Shown piece after piece: positions 1 through 7,463 of a stretch of 13,539 nt of DNA (the first letter of the stretch is position 1; each line of letters begins with the position of its first letter). Source of the DNA: Collinsella aerofaciens (GTDB taxonomy: Bacteria; Actinomycetota; Coriobacteriia; Coriobacteriales; Coriobacteriaceae); contig NZ_CABJFS010000018.1 in assembly GCF_902364945.1 (NCBI RefSeq), forward strand, positions 1 to 13,539. Reading direction: 5' to 3'. Under the pieces are notes generated by a model. That model had not been told where the DNA came from, searched no databases, and saw only the letters and a list, made by a program, of their open reading frames with translations. The translations under genes and the position numbers were made by a program.

Positions 1-1
1 A

Positions 2-187
2 GACGGAAAGCACATTAAGTGCTTTCCTTTGCGTGCGGAACTCGCGACAAACTTAACCCCCGCCCCCAGCCCCGGAGACCCTCCCTGCCGTAACATTATT
101 CAACCAGTTTTGCGGGCGTGCGCCGCTGCGCGGCTAGCCCGCGTGCTCCTCGGCGGGATTGGTCTGATGGATCTTGTTGAACTTTGA
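2..187 (+). CDS. Possible C-terminal end of a gene cut by the window edge
   Basis: A plus-strand frame is open from base 2 to a TGA at 185-187 (61 codons), ending in residues MDLVEL. It is followed 13 bases later by a strong bidirectional terminator, which fits the end of a plus-strand gene converging on the phosphodiesterase gene. Support is weak: a 61-codon open frame is not rare in GC-rich DNA, the translated part is rich in Pro, Ala and Arg with no recognisable domain, and the frame runs through two inverted repeats (5-27 and 112-142) that look more like non-coding structure. No function can be given. The alternative is a non-coding intergenic stretch. Confidence 0.2.
   Translation, partial: DGKHIKCFPLRAELATNLTPAPSPGDPPCRNIIQPVLRACAAARLARVLLGGIGLMDLVEL
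5..27. repeat. Perfect inverted repeat, 9-bp arms
   Basis: GGAAAGCAC, loop ATTAA, GTGCTTTCC. There is no good T-tract on either side, so it is a poor terminator. The arm resembles the GGAAAGTGCA / TGCACTTTCC motif that recurs inside the inverted-repeat element at 13184-13455, so it could be part of a related dispersed repeat cut by the window edge. Confidence 0.5.
112..142. repeat. GC-rich two-part hairpin
   Basis: Outer arms GCGGGC (112-117) and GCCCGC (137-142) enclose inner arms GCCGC (122-126) and GCGGC (130-134) around a TGC loop, with a 4/2 internal loop. It is a stable potential RNA or cruciform structure of unknown role, about 60 bases before the terminator at 201-235. Confidence 0.4.
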
Positions 188-200
188 CCTTTGGCTCATA

Positions 201-235
201 AAAAACGGGGGATGCATTGTGCATCCCCCGTTTTT
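201..235. terminator. Bidirectional intrinsic terminator
   Basis: Perfect 10-bp arms GGGGGATGCA / TGCATCCCCC around a 3-base loop, with an A-run on the left and a T-run on the right. It can therefore stop transcription in both directions. It lies 8 bases after the stop of the minus-strand phosphodiesterase gene and would also stop any plus-strand transcript arriving from the left edge. Confidence 0.93.
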
Positions 236-242
236 GTTGCGG

Positions 243-710
243 TTAGTCTAGGTCAATAAACTTGGTGCTTATGATCTTGCCGTCTTTTACTAGCATTCTG
301 GCCATGGTGGGGCCTCGGGTGCCTCTGGGGTAGCTGGCGCTACCCGGATTGAGGACTAAGCAGCGGCCCACTTGGGCTTCTTTGGTTACGTGGGTGTGGC
401 CGTTGATGGCTACGTCTACGGATCCCACCGGAAGGTCTTCGCGGTAGTGGGCTACGGCGAATTTGAGGCCTTCGTAGGTAAAGAGAACAAGACGGTCTAC
501 ATCGGGGCCGTAGTCGCGGTAATAATCGTTGTTGCCCAGTACGGCCCGCACGGGGGCGATGGTGCATAGGTGCTCGTAGTCCATCTCCGACGTAAGGTCG
601 CCGGCATGGATAATCAGATCTGCACCCTCAAGCTCACCCAGGAGCGCAGGCGAAAGATAGCCGTGGGTGTCCGAGATGATGTCGATACGCTTGGCGCTTG
701 CATTGTTCAT
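243..710 (-). CDS. YfcE/MJ0936-family metallophosphoesterase
   Basis: A 155-residue protein, the usual length for the small YfcE/MJ0936-type calcineurin-like phosphodiesterases, which are cytosolic, hydrolyse phosphodiester model substrates with Mn or similar metals, and mostly lack a known natural substrate. The metal-site motifs appear in order: D14-x-H16 (SDTHG), G37-D38, G59-N60-N61-D62, H88, and G104-H105-T106-H107, then the family's NPGS stretch near 121-124. H88 is followed by Tyr where the family usually has Gly (THG), a small departure. The ATG at 710 is preceded by GGAAGGGA at good spacing. The gene stands alone between the terminator of the kinase operon (750-800) and its own terminator (201-235). 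The family call is firm; the cellular substrate is unknown. Confidence 0.93.
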   Translation of the reverse strand: MNNASAKRIDIISDTHGYLSPALLGELEGADLIIHAGDLTSEMDYEHLCTIAPVRAVLGNNDYYRDYGPDVDRLVLFTYEGLKFAVAHYREDLPVGSVDVAINGHTHVTKEAQVGRCLVLNPGSASYPRGTRGPTMARMLVKDGKIISTKFIDLD

Positions 711-749
711 GGGATCCCTTCCGCAAAAAACGATTCGGCAGATACATAC

Positions 750-800
750 AAAAAAGGCCCCACGGCTCCGCAGACGATGGGTCTACAGGGCTGCGGGGCC
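750..800 (-). terminator. Intrinsic terminator of the glycosyltransferase-kinase-regulator operon
   Basis: On the minus strand, arms of about 20 bases that start GGCCCC and end GGGGCC, with a few G-U pairs and two mismatches inside, are followed by a run of T (751-755 read as A on plus). It begins 7 bases after the stop codon of the LytTR regulator, so it closes that operon and shields the phosphodiesterase gene. Confidence 0.9.
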
Positions 801-806
801 AGTGTG

Positions 807-1523
807 CTAGAGACTCAGGGCCTTCTTGAGCGGCACGACGCGGCGGCGCGAAACCGGCACGCGTTCGTCGACGCCCGTAATGCCCAGCTGGATGGCGCCC
901 GAGGGCACCGTCTCGACGTCGGTAACGCACGCCAAGTTGACGATATAGCGGCGGTGAACACGGAAGAAGCCAAAGTCGCAGAGCTTGGCCTCAAACTGCG
1001 CCAGCGAGGTCGTTGACAAAAAGCGATCATCGACGGTATAGATGCAGGAGTAATCGTCCTTGGCCATGATAAAGCGAATGTCGTCCACGGGAATGAGCAC
1101 CTTGCGGCCGCCCTTTTCCACCGGGATACGCTCGATGGTCACCTTGCTGTCCGTAACCGGCTTGGCGCGTTGCATGACCTTCTCGATCGCGCGATCCAAG
1201 CGAGCTTCCTCGACCGGCTTCATCAGATAATCGACAGCATCCACGTCGAATGCCTCGACCGCATGGTCGCTATACGCAGTCACAAACACGATCGCCGGCG
1301 GATTTTTGAGCTTATGCAGCGCCTCGGCAAGTTGCAGGCCCGAGGCACCGGGCATCGAGATATCGAGAAACACGACATCCACGCGACTTTCCATAAGCAT
1401 CTCGATGGCGGAGCGGACGCTCGACGCCTCCGTGATCGTGCCGATCTTGCCCGTTTGCTCGAGCAGGAAGCGAAGCTCCGAGCGAGCCGGCGCCTCATCA
1501 TCCACAATCATCGCACGCAGCAT
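807..1523 (-). CDS. LytTR-family response regulator (pair 1)
   Basis: A 238-residue response regulator. Residues 1-118 form a receiver domain with the acidic pair D8-D9, phosphoacceptor D54 (FLDISMPG), switch T82 and K102 (MKP). Residues about 130-236 form a LytTR DNA-binding domain with the typical FFRVHRRYIVNL and VPVSRR stretches. It is expected to dimerise on phosphorylation and bind direct repeats upstream of target promoters. The ATG at 1523 is chosen because GAAAGG lies 10 bases before it; the frame could extend to a TTG at 1544, but that has no such site. It follows the kinase gene by 72 bases and ends at the terminator 750-800. It is paralogous to the regulator at 6693-7427. Its target is not shown by sequence; the nearby MFS transporter or its own operon are candidates by analogy with YpdB and BtsR. 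Confidence 0.95.
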   Translation of the reverse strand: MLRAMIVDDEAPARSELRFLLEQTGKIGTITEASSVRSAIEMLMESRVDVVFLDISMPGASGLQLAEALHKLKNPPAIVFVTAYSDHAVEAFDVDAVDYLMKPVEEARLDRAIEKVMQRAKPVTDSKVTIERIPVEKGGRKVLIPVDDIRFIMAKDDYSCIYTVDDRFLSTTSLAQFEAKLCDFGFFRVHRRYIVNLACVTDVETVPSGAIQLGITGVDERVPVSRRRVVPLKKALSL

Positions 1524-1595
1524 AGGGATAAAACCTTTCGTCAACTAACTACGCCGGGCATCCGTCGCATGACGTTGAGCCCGTAGCCTTTTATT

Positions 1596-2939
1596 TTACT
1601 CTTGAATGTCAAAGATGCTCTCTGACAAATCAAGATGAAGGAGCACTTTGGTGCCCTTGCCCGGCGCCGATTCGACACGCGTATAGGAGTGCGGCCCATA
1701 AAAGCGATGGATGCGCTCCGAAATATTGTGCATGGCCACACCGGCGCCGCCACCCTGGGGAGAGTTGGCGTCGGGACGGGCAGAGCGCTCGTCAAACAGT
1801 CTGGCGGCGGTACCCTCATCCATGCCCACGCCATTATCGGCCACGGCAATCAAGATTGCATCCTCGCCGTCTTGGTGAACGGTCACGTCGATCCTCAGGG
1901 CGTCGTCATCGCCCATACCATGACGCACGGCGTTCTCGACAATCGGCTGGATCACGAACGCCGGCACCAGCGTATCTTCCACGTCCTCGGACACATCGAA
2001 CGTCGCAAGCACGCGGTCCTCGCCAAAGCGGGCCTTCTCAAAGGTAAGGTAGCGCTTGGTCTGTGCGACCTCGCGCGAGACCGGAATAAGCGATCCCGAG
2101 TTGTCGAGCGTGGCACGATAGAACGATGAGAACTCACGAAGCAGTTCGCGGGCCCGCAGCGGGTCGGTGCGCGTAAACGATGCAATGGTGTTCAGCGTGT
2201 TGAACAGGAAGTGCGGGTTAATCTGCGCCTGCAGCGCACGCACCTCGGCGCGCGCCGTGAGCTCCTTTTGCACCTCGAGCTCGTGGATGGCGAGCTGTGT
2301 GGACAAGATCTCGGCAAAGCCCGAGGCAAGCGCGTACTGGGTACGGTCGACGGCGCGCGGGGTCTTGTAGTAGAACTTGAGCGTGCCGACGGTACGATCG
2401 CCCACCTTGATGGGGGCGATAATGCCGGCGGGAACTTGGTTGTGCGAGCCGTCCGAGCCCACGACATCCACCATACGGTTGAACGACTGCACGATGCCAT
2501 GTTCGATAACGTAGCGTGTGGCAAGCGTGTGGATGGGAGAATCTGGCAGTAGTTTTTCCTCAAACTCGCCCGCGCAGGCAAGCACGTTGCCCTCGTCGGT
2601 GATGGCCACCGTCATGGCGCGCGTCTCGGGCAAAATGCGCCGGCACACCAAACGCGCCGACTCCTGCGTCAGACCGCCCTTAATGTCCTCGAGCATGGCC
2701 GAGGCCACCGAGAGCGTCTCCTCGGTGTACTGGGAGCGCACCGAATCGGGATTGAGCGTCAAAAAGATAAAGATGCACAGAAAGATGCACAGCAGCGCGC
2801 AGGCAATCACCGTGGCGATCGGCTCGATACCGGTCACCAAGGCAAAAATAAAGTACACCAGCACGCAAATGGCGCATGCAACGGCAATGATGCGAAAGAT
2901 TGATATTGAACTATCGCGCTGGGCGCGGCGGTCGATCAT
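1596..2939 (-). CDS. LytS-type sensor histidine kinase (pair 1)
   Basis: A 447-residue membrane sensor kinase. Two hydrophobic segments lie at about 15-36 and 41-62, so almost nothing is exposed outside. A cytosolic GAF-like region (about 75-215) is followed by the LytS/YpdA-type kinase domain: phosphoacceptor H243 in NPHFLFNTLN, N-box N336 (QPIVENAVRHG), and G-box DNGVGMD (368-374). The short membrane part differs from the multi-pass 5TMR sensors of E. coli BtsS and staphylococcal LytS, so the signal is probably read in the membrane or cytosol. The start overlaps the glycosyltransferase stop as ATGA with GGAGGGGG just upstream, indicating translational coupling. It partners the LytTR regulator just downstream and is roughly half identical by eye to the kinase at 7464-8855 across the H-box region. 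Confidence 0.95.
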   Translation of the reverse strand: MIDRRAQRDSSISIFRIIAVACAICVLVYFIFALVTGIEPIATVIACALLCIFLCIFIFLTLNPDSVRSQYTEETLSVASAMLEDIKGGLTQESARLVCRRILPETRAMTVAITDEGNVLACAGEFEEKLLPDSPIHTLATRYVIEHGIVQSFNRMVDVVGSDGSHNQVPAGIIAPIKVGDRTVGTLKFYYKTPRAVDRTQYALASGFAEILSTQLAIHELEVQKELTARAEVRALQAQINPHFLFNTLNTIASFTRTDPLRARELLREFSSFYRATLDNSGSLIPVSREVAQTKRYLTFEKARFGEDRVLATFDVSEDVEDTLVPAFVIQPIVENAVRHGMGDDDALRIDVTVHQDGEDAILIAVADNGVGMDEGTAARLFDERSARPDANSPQGGGAGVAMHNISERIHRFYGPHSYTRVESAPGKGTKVLLHLDLSESIFDIQE

Positions 2940-4123
2940 TCGGCCCCCTCCAGGATACTGATCAGTTGTGCGTCACGCCAAAGCCCGTCCATGATCTTGG
3001 GCCAAAAGCTCTGGAAACGCAGGTAGCTTGCGGCGTTTTGGCGCGCATAGGCCTTTGCCTCGCCGATACCATGGCGCCAAATGCGCAGGTAGCCCTCATG
3101 CTCGCGGGTAAACACGCTGCGGACCATAGCGGTCTTGCGCACGCGGTCGTCGAGCTCGCGCGAAATCCACGGGCCCGGGTAGGGCATGAGTGATGCCGCC
3201 GTAACGGGAATGAGCTCCTTTTGATGCGCGGCGAATGTCAACTTGGCCCGTTCGTAGTACCAACGGTATACATCCTGCATAAAGCGCGGTGAGCGCTTTT
3301 CGGACTCCGGAGGCAGATGGCGCACGGTCCACTCGTTATCGAACCACACGTCGTAGCCAAACATGCGCATGTTAAAGAGGTAATCCAAGTCCTCGCCGCG
3401 GGTGATAAACGGGTCAAAGGCCACACGCGTAAAGGCGCGGGCGTGCAGGGCCATCAGGCCGCCGCACACGTAGTTGGAGCGCGAGATGCGGGTGCCCGAG
3501 AGCGCCTTTTTCATCCAACGGTTGAACTCGATGCGCTTGGTCCACCAACGATGGCAGATGCCCGCCTTGTCCGTGGGAGCCAGCGGCGAGCCGTCGCGAT
3601 CGTAGAAATAGCCGCTCTTGACCAAGATCGGCAAGCCCTGACGCGTCTGCTGCCCCAACGCATAGGTCGCGCGCTTCATAAAGTCGGCGTCGATGACAGC
3701 CTCATCGTCATCCAAAAAGATAACCGCGTCATGCCCCAACACAGCGGCACAGGCCAGCCCCATGTTGCGGATGGCACCGTAGCCTCGCAGGCTCACGCAC
3801 TCGCCCGAACCCTTGGGCGCGATCTGAGCAACCCGGTCTGCGATGCGCGAGGCCTGGGTGTTGGTGACAACGGTGACCTTGAGCGTTGGATGCGCGTCGA
3901 CAATCTCGCGCACGCGCAGCGACACATCAGCTGTGGCAGAAACGGGACAGACCACCAAAAGGATGATGCGCGGGATGTCACGTACCTGCTCAAGCGAGAC
4001 CAGGCAGCGGTCGAGTTCGGGATTGTCGGCGTTGAGTCGCGTCGAATGATCATAGGTGCCGGGGGCGTTTGCGCAAGCGTCATCGCCCGCCCAATACGTT
4101 GGAATCACGACCGTGGCGTTCAT
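2936..4123 (-). CDS. Glycosyltransferase, family 2-like (GT-A fold)
   Basis: A 395-residue cytosolic protein that begins with the GT-A nucleotide-sugar fold (MNATVVIPTYW). It carries a DxD-type metal/nucleotide site in FLDDDEAVID (DDD at 138-140), a substrate-facing GGLMALHARAF segment near 221-231, and the acidic catalytic-type motif RGEDLDYLFNMR (242-253). No membrane segment is apparent, so it would act at the inner membrane face or in the cytosol on an unknown acceptor, perhaps a surface glycan. About 120 C-terminal residues after the GT-A core have no motif I recognise. AGGGAGGG sits just before the ATG at 4123. It is first in an operon with a kinase and its regulator, coupled to the kinase by a 4-base overlap. 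That is an unusual partner for a two-component system. A hairpin terminator lies 21 bases upstream of the start. Confidence 0.85.
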   Translation of the reverse strand: MNATVVIPTYWAGDDACANAPGTYDHSTRLNADNPELDRCLVSLEQVRDIPRIILLVVCPVSATADVSLRVREIVDAHPTLKVTVVTNTQASRIADRVAQIAPKGSGECVSLRGYGAIRNMGLACAAVLGHDAVIFLDDDEAVIDADFMKRATYALGQQTRQGLPILVKSGYFYDRDGSPLAPTDKAGICHRWWTKRIEFNRWMKKALSGTRISRSNYVCGGLMALHARAFTRVAFDPFITRGEDLDYLFNMRMFGYDVWFDNEWTVRHLPPESEKRSPRFMQDVYRWYYERAKLTFAAHQKELIPVTAASLMPYPGPWISRELDDRVRKTAMVRSVFTREHEGYLRIWRHGIGEAKAYARQNAASYLRFQSFWPKIMDGLWRDAQLISILEGAE

Positions 4124-4144
4124 GCCTTACCCTCCCTGCAACAC

Positions 4145-4180
4145 AAAAACGGGACGCCGCCAAACACAGGCGACGCCCCG
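4145..4180 (-). terminator. Intrinsic terminator just before the glycosyltransferase start
   Basis: Minus strand: arms GGGGCGTCGCC (4179-4169) and GGCGGCGTCCC (4161-4151), 11 pairs including two G-U, around a 7-base loop, then G and TTTTT. On the plus strand the two wobbles become mismatches, so the structure is built for the minus strand. It ends the MFS transporter transcript (stop at 4295), but only 21 bases separate it from the next start codon, leaving no room for a separate promoter after it. Confidence 0.9.
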
Positions 4181-4196
4181 CGACCTAGCTGATTCC

Positions 4197-4202
4197 ATCA
4201 TA
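4197..4202 (-). promoter_or_regulatory. Candidate -10 box for the glycosyltransferase operon
   Basis: TATGAT on the minus strand; I see no convincing -35 at 16-18 bases. If used, transcription would begin at about 4190, just before the terminator hairpin, so the mRNA leader of about 65 bases would contain that hairpin. This is inference from position and one hexamer only. Confidence 0.25.
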
Positions 4203-4231
4203 CCCACTTGGGCAAATCATTGCTCGCAAGT

Positions 4232-4247
4232 CGCAATGTTTATTGCG
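4232..4247. repeat. Short inverted repeat between MFS and glycosyltransferase genes
   Basis: CGCAAT GTTT ATTGCG, perfect 6-bp arms with a 4-base centre. It lies about 30 bases upstream of the TATGAT hexamer on the minus strand and could be an operator or a small hairpin; nothing identifies a binding protein. Confidence 0.35.
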
Positions 4248-4294
4248 GATAACCCCAAAAGAGTACCGTGGACAGGCACAATAGCCGCTCGCTC

Positions 4295-5554
4295 CTATGC
4301 GGCATGCTCTGCCGCCCGAGTCATGCGGGACAGGCGGACCAGCAGCATAAAGCCAACGACCAGCAGCACACCAATGGAAAGGACGCCCAGCGACGGGTTG
4401 CCGGTCAGCGAGGTGACGACCGACACCAGGAAGGTGCCCATAACGCTTGCATAACGACCAAAGATGTCAAAGAAGCCGTAGTACTCGTTGGACTTTTCCT
4501 TGGGAATAATGCGGCCAAAGTAGCTACGGCTGAGCGCCTGCACGCCGCCCTGGAACAGGCCGACCAAAATGGCAAGCACCCAGAATTCAAAGGCGGTCTT
4601 GAGGAAGAACGCGGCAAAGAGCACGATGCCCATATAGGCGGCGACTGCCACCAAGATCATGTTGAGCGTGCCCACGCGGCCGGCGAGCTTGCCGTAAATG
4701 ATGGCAGACGGAAAAGCAACAAACTGCGTGACGAGCAGAGCCAGCACCAGTTGGGTCGAGTCGATGCCCAAAGCCGATCCATAGCTGGTTGCCATGGAAA
4801 TGACCGTGTGCACACCGTCGATATAGAAGAAGAACGCGATCATGTAGACCAGCACGGTCTTGTTGTGGGCGATCTCGCGCATGGTGTGTCCGACCTCGGA
4901 GAACACACCGCCCACGATGTGGCCGATGGTGTCCTCGGGACCGCGCTCGCGACCGTACTTTTGCTTATAGGTGCGAATGAGCGGCAGGGTAAAGATGAGC
5001 CACCAGGCACCAGTGATGATAAACGACAGACGCGTTGCCAGCATGGTGGGGACGCCAAGAGCGGGGCCACCCATGATGAGCGCAAGGCAGATGACGAACG
5101 GCACGGTGGAACCGATGTAGCCCCAGGCATAGCCCGAGCTGGACACGGCGTCCATGCGCTCGTCGGTGGTAATGTCGGGCAGCATGGCGTCGTAGAACGT
5201 CATAGAAGAGTTAAGGCCGATGGTGCACAGCACGTACACGGTCAAAAATGCCATGGCGGACATTGGGATAGCCTGCGCCAGGCAAAGCACCAGGCCCGTG
5301 AGGAAGAAGCCCAAGAAGAACTTGATCTTGTTGCCGGCGTAGTCGGCAAGTGCGCCCAGAATGGGCATGAGCATGGCAATGACCAGCGAGGCGATCGTCT
5401 GAGCGTTGCCCCAAGCGACCACCAGGTCTGCCGAGGAAGCACCGGTATTGATGGCGTTAAAGTAGATGGGCACCACCGAGGTATTGAGCAGCACGAGGGC
5501 CGAGTTTCCCACATCGTACATGACCCAGTTACGCTCGAGCTTGGTGTATTTCAT
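4295..5554 (-). CDS. MFS transporter, UMF1/Atg22-like family
   Basis: A 419-residue multi-pass membrane protein with about 12 hydrophobic segments. Features typical of the UMF1 (Atg22-like) branch of the major facilitator superfamily are visible: the N-terminal YDVGNSA (13-19), PILGALADYAGNK (64-76), YDAMLPDI (121-128), SSSGYAWGYIGS (138-149), a central cytosolic loop around 195-230, and GGVQALSRSYFGRI (336-349) followed by FFDIFGRYASVMG (361-373). In this family Atg22 exports amino acids from the yeast vacuole, while bacterial members mostly have no proven substrate. The ATG at 5554 has AAGGG nine bases before it. The gene appears to be transcribed alone, ending at the terminator 4145-4180, and lies next to a LytS/LytTR pair that could regulate it; LytS/LytTR control of transporters is known for E. 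coli YpdAB and BtsSR. Confidence 0.93.
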   Translation of the reverse strand: MKYTKLERNWVMYDVGNSALVLLNTSVVPIYFNAINTGASSADLVVAWGNAQTIASLVIAMLMPILGALADYAGNKIKFFLGFFLTGLVLCLAQAIPMSAMAFLTVYVLCTIGLNSSMTFYDAMLPDITTDERMDAVSSSGYAWGYIGSTVPFVICLALIMGGPALGVPTMLATRLSFIITGAWWLIFTLPLIRTYKQKYGRERGPEDTIGHIVGGVFSEVGHTMREIAHNKTVLVYMIAFFFYIDGVHTVISMATSYGSALGIDSTQLVLALLVTQFVAFPSAIIYGKLAGRVGTLNMILVAVAAYMGIVLFAAFFLKTAFEFWVLAILVGLFQGGVQALSRSYFGRIIPKEKSNEYYGFFDIFGRYASVMGTFLVSVVTSLTGNPSLGVLSIGVLLVVGFMLLVRLSRMTRAAEHAA

Positions 5555-5655
5555 GGACAGGGACCCTTCGTATTCGCCCGATATGCAGTTAGTTCATCGT
5601 ACCCCAATTGTCCAGAAGCGCCGGTAAGGATTCGGCAAAGGGGCACTCACGGGCC

Positions 5656-6600
5656 CTATTCCTCGCGGTCGAACTCCTCATCGGCATTGAGCACGCGACC
5701 GCTGTAGTTGACGTGACTGGTAACGGCATCCATGTCACCGGTCTCGATAAAGCGGGCAACCGTGCACTCGTAATCGAGCAGCGCGCGGTCAAAGACCTCG
5801 GGGAAGCTCTCGGTCGAGACTTCATCGGTAAAGGGATTCTTCCATGTCAGATGGCCCAGGTTACCGGTGCGCTCGGGCAGCTCCGTCGTCACGCGATGGG
5901 CAAGGCCGTCGAGCAGCGAGTAGTCGTGCACCAAGCCCTCAACCAACGAGATCGCGCGCGTCTTTACGGAGCCGGCCGGCTCAATCGCGCGGTAAAGTCG
6001 CTGCATATTGGCAACGGCGGCACCGTATTCCCCCGCCGGAATGTCAATACCGTACACGCGTCCGGCAACATAGCTCATCAGCACGCCGGCAACGCGATTG
6101 ATACGGTCGGTGGTGACGATCTCGCCCGCCGGCGGGTAATCGTCGACCGTAGCGCCATCGCGTTTAAGCTGCAGCATCAGTACATCCAGGTCGCTCTCGA
6201 TCACGGCATGGACCTGACTGCTCGAATCCTCAAGCTCTGAATCGGACTCCACGATGCCAAACTGTTGCTCATAGACAAAGGGGTGGGCGTTGCGGTCGAG
6301 CACGTAATGAGACAGCAGGCCCAGCGCAAAGGCGCGACCCAAGCTGGCGTCGCGCGGCAACAGATGCGACACGCCGTCGCGCAGGCACGCGAACTGGCGA
6401 GACATACGCGACCGATGCATGACCTGCGCCAGCAGCGTGCAGTCGGAAACACGCGGTGTCAGAATGTGAAAGAAAAACGGGTCGGGGCCTTGGTTGCCCA
6501 AGATAAAGGCAATGCGCTCTTCATCGGACGCGATGACGCCCTGCGGAAGACGGTCGATGCTTTCCTCGCCAAACAGATGATGGGTGATAAGCGCGGGCAT
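5656..6600 (-). CDS. Zinc-dependent phospholipase C-like protein (PF00882 type)
   Basis: A 314-residue protein of the zinc-dependent phospholipase C-like family found in many Firmicutes and Coriobacteria. Visible markers are the N-terminal MPALITHHLFG (H7, H8), GNQGPDPFFF (35-44, D40), GLLSHYVLDRNAHPF (94-108, H98, D102, H106) and HAVIESDLD (131-139, H131, E135), all plausible zinc ligands. Unlike secreted alpha-toxin-type enzymes it has no signal peptide and no C2-like lipid-binding tail, so it is probably cytosolic and its enzyme activity is unproven. The C-terminal end is acidic. The ATG at 6600 is preferred over 6630 because AAAGGA lies 6 bases before it. It sits 92 bases after the second LytTR regulator with only a weak stem between them, so it may be co-transcribed with that pair. 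Confidence 0.85.
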   Translation of the reverse strand: MPALITHHLFGEESIDRLPQGVIASDEERIAFILGNQGPDPFFFHILTPRVSDCTLLAQVMHRSRMSRQFACLRDGVSHLLPRDASLGRAFALGLLSHYVLDRNAHPFVYEQQFGIVESDSELEDSSSQVHAVIESDLDVLMLQLKRDGATVDDYPPAGEIVTTDRINRVAGVLMSYVAGRVYGIDIPAGEYGAAVANMQRLYRAIEPAGSVKTRAISLVEGLVHDYSLLDGLAHRVTTELPERTGNLGHLTWKNPFTDEVSTESFPEVFDRALLDYECTVARFIETGDMDAVTSHVNYSGRVLNADEEFDREE

Positions 6601-6692
6601 AATGATCCTTTCGATTTCATTCGATGCCACCCATTATGCCCACCGCGCGCCCATGCCAAACCTGCGATGGTAAACGACGGCACGCAGACCGT

Positions 6693-7427
6693 CTACGCAA
6701 GCCCCAAGTGTGCTTTAACCTCGGCAGCGCGACGGCGGGACACGGGCACCGTCGAGGTTACGCGATCGAGCCTGAGCTCCATAAGACCCGTGGAACCGAT
6801 CTCGACATTGTGCACGTCTTCCAAATTGACCAGATAGCTGCGATGAACGCGAATAAAGCCCTCGGAGCCCAAGCGACGTTCGAGCGAAGAGATCGACTCA
6901 TTGATCAGGTACGTTCCCTCGGCGCAGATGGCGTTGCAAAAATCGGCGCGTGCCTCAAAGTAGCAGACGTCTGCGGCGGGAATGAACACCTTTTTGCCCC
7001 CGCGGTCCACCGTCAGACGCAAAGGCTGGCGCGGAGCGTGGATAACACGACGGGCACCCAAGGCTGCCTCGATCTTGTCGAGCGCCTTTGACAAGCGGGC
7101 ATCCTCGACCGGCTTGACGACGTAATCGACGGCATCGAGGTTATAGGCATCGGCCGCATACTCGGCAAATGCCGTCACAAACACCACGACCGGCGGCTTT
7201 TTTAGGTTCTGCAGCGTCTCGGCAAGCTCAATTCCCGAGCGGCCGGGCATCGTGATATCCAAAAGCAGCACGTCGGGCTTGTTCGACAGAATCGACTCCA
7301 CGGCCTCGGTGACATTGCCTGCCTCGGCAATCTGGCCAACACGCGCATCCTTTTCCAGCAGATAGCGTAGCTCCGCCCTAATAGGAGGCTCGTCATCAAC
7401 CACCAAGATGTTCCAGCCTTCGGACAT
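6693..7427 (-). CDS. LytTR-family response regulator (pair 2)
   Basis: A 244-residue response regulator with a receiver domain at 5-120 (acidic pair D11-D12, phosphoacceptor D57 in LLLDITMPG, T85, K105 in VVKP) and a LytTR DNA-binding domain at about 135-240 (FIRVHRSYLVNL, VPVSRRRA). The start ATG at 7427 has GAGGGAGC just upstream; an in-frame TTG at 7451 lacks such a site. The gene follows its kinase by 36 bases and is surely co-transcribed. It is a paralogue of the regulator at 807-1523 with the same layout. A good candidate target is the tandem LytTR-like repeat upstream of the APC permease (11971-12000). No strong terminator follows, so the phospholipase-like gene may be read from the same transcript. 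Confidence 0.95.
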   Translation of the reverse strand: MSEGWNILVVDDEPPIRAELRYLLEKDARVGQIAEAGNVTEAVESILSNKPDVLLLDITMPGRSGIELAETLQNLKKPPVVVFVTAFAEYAADAYNLDAVDYVVKPVEDARLSKALDKIEAALGARRVIHAPRQPLRLTVDRGGKKVFIPAADVCYFEARADFCNAICAEGTYLINESISSLERRLGSEGFIRVHRSYLVNLEDVHNVEIGSTGLMELRLDRVTSTVPVSRRRAAEVKAHLGLA

Positions 7428-7463
7428 ATGCGCTCCCTCTTTTTCTCTCAATCCAACCGCGTG

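Noticed and set aside
4268..5707. A 479-codon open frame on the plus strand opposite the MFS transporter
   Set aside because: The product is rich in His, Gly, Asp and Gln with no fold signature, and the opposite strand encodes a clear 12-helix transporter with a ribosome site and terminator.
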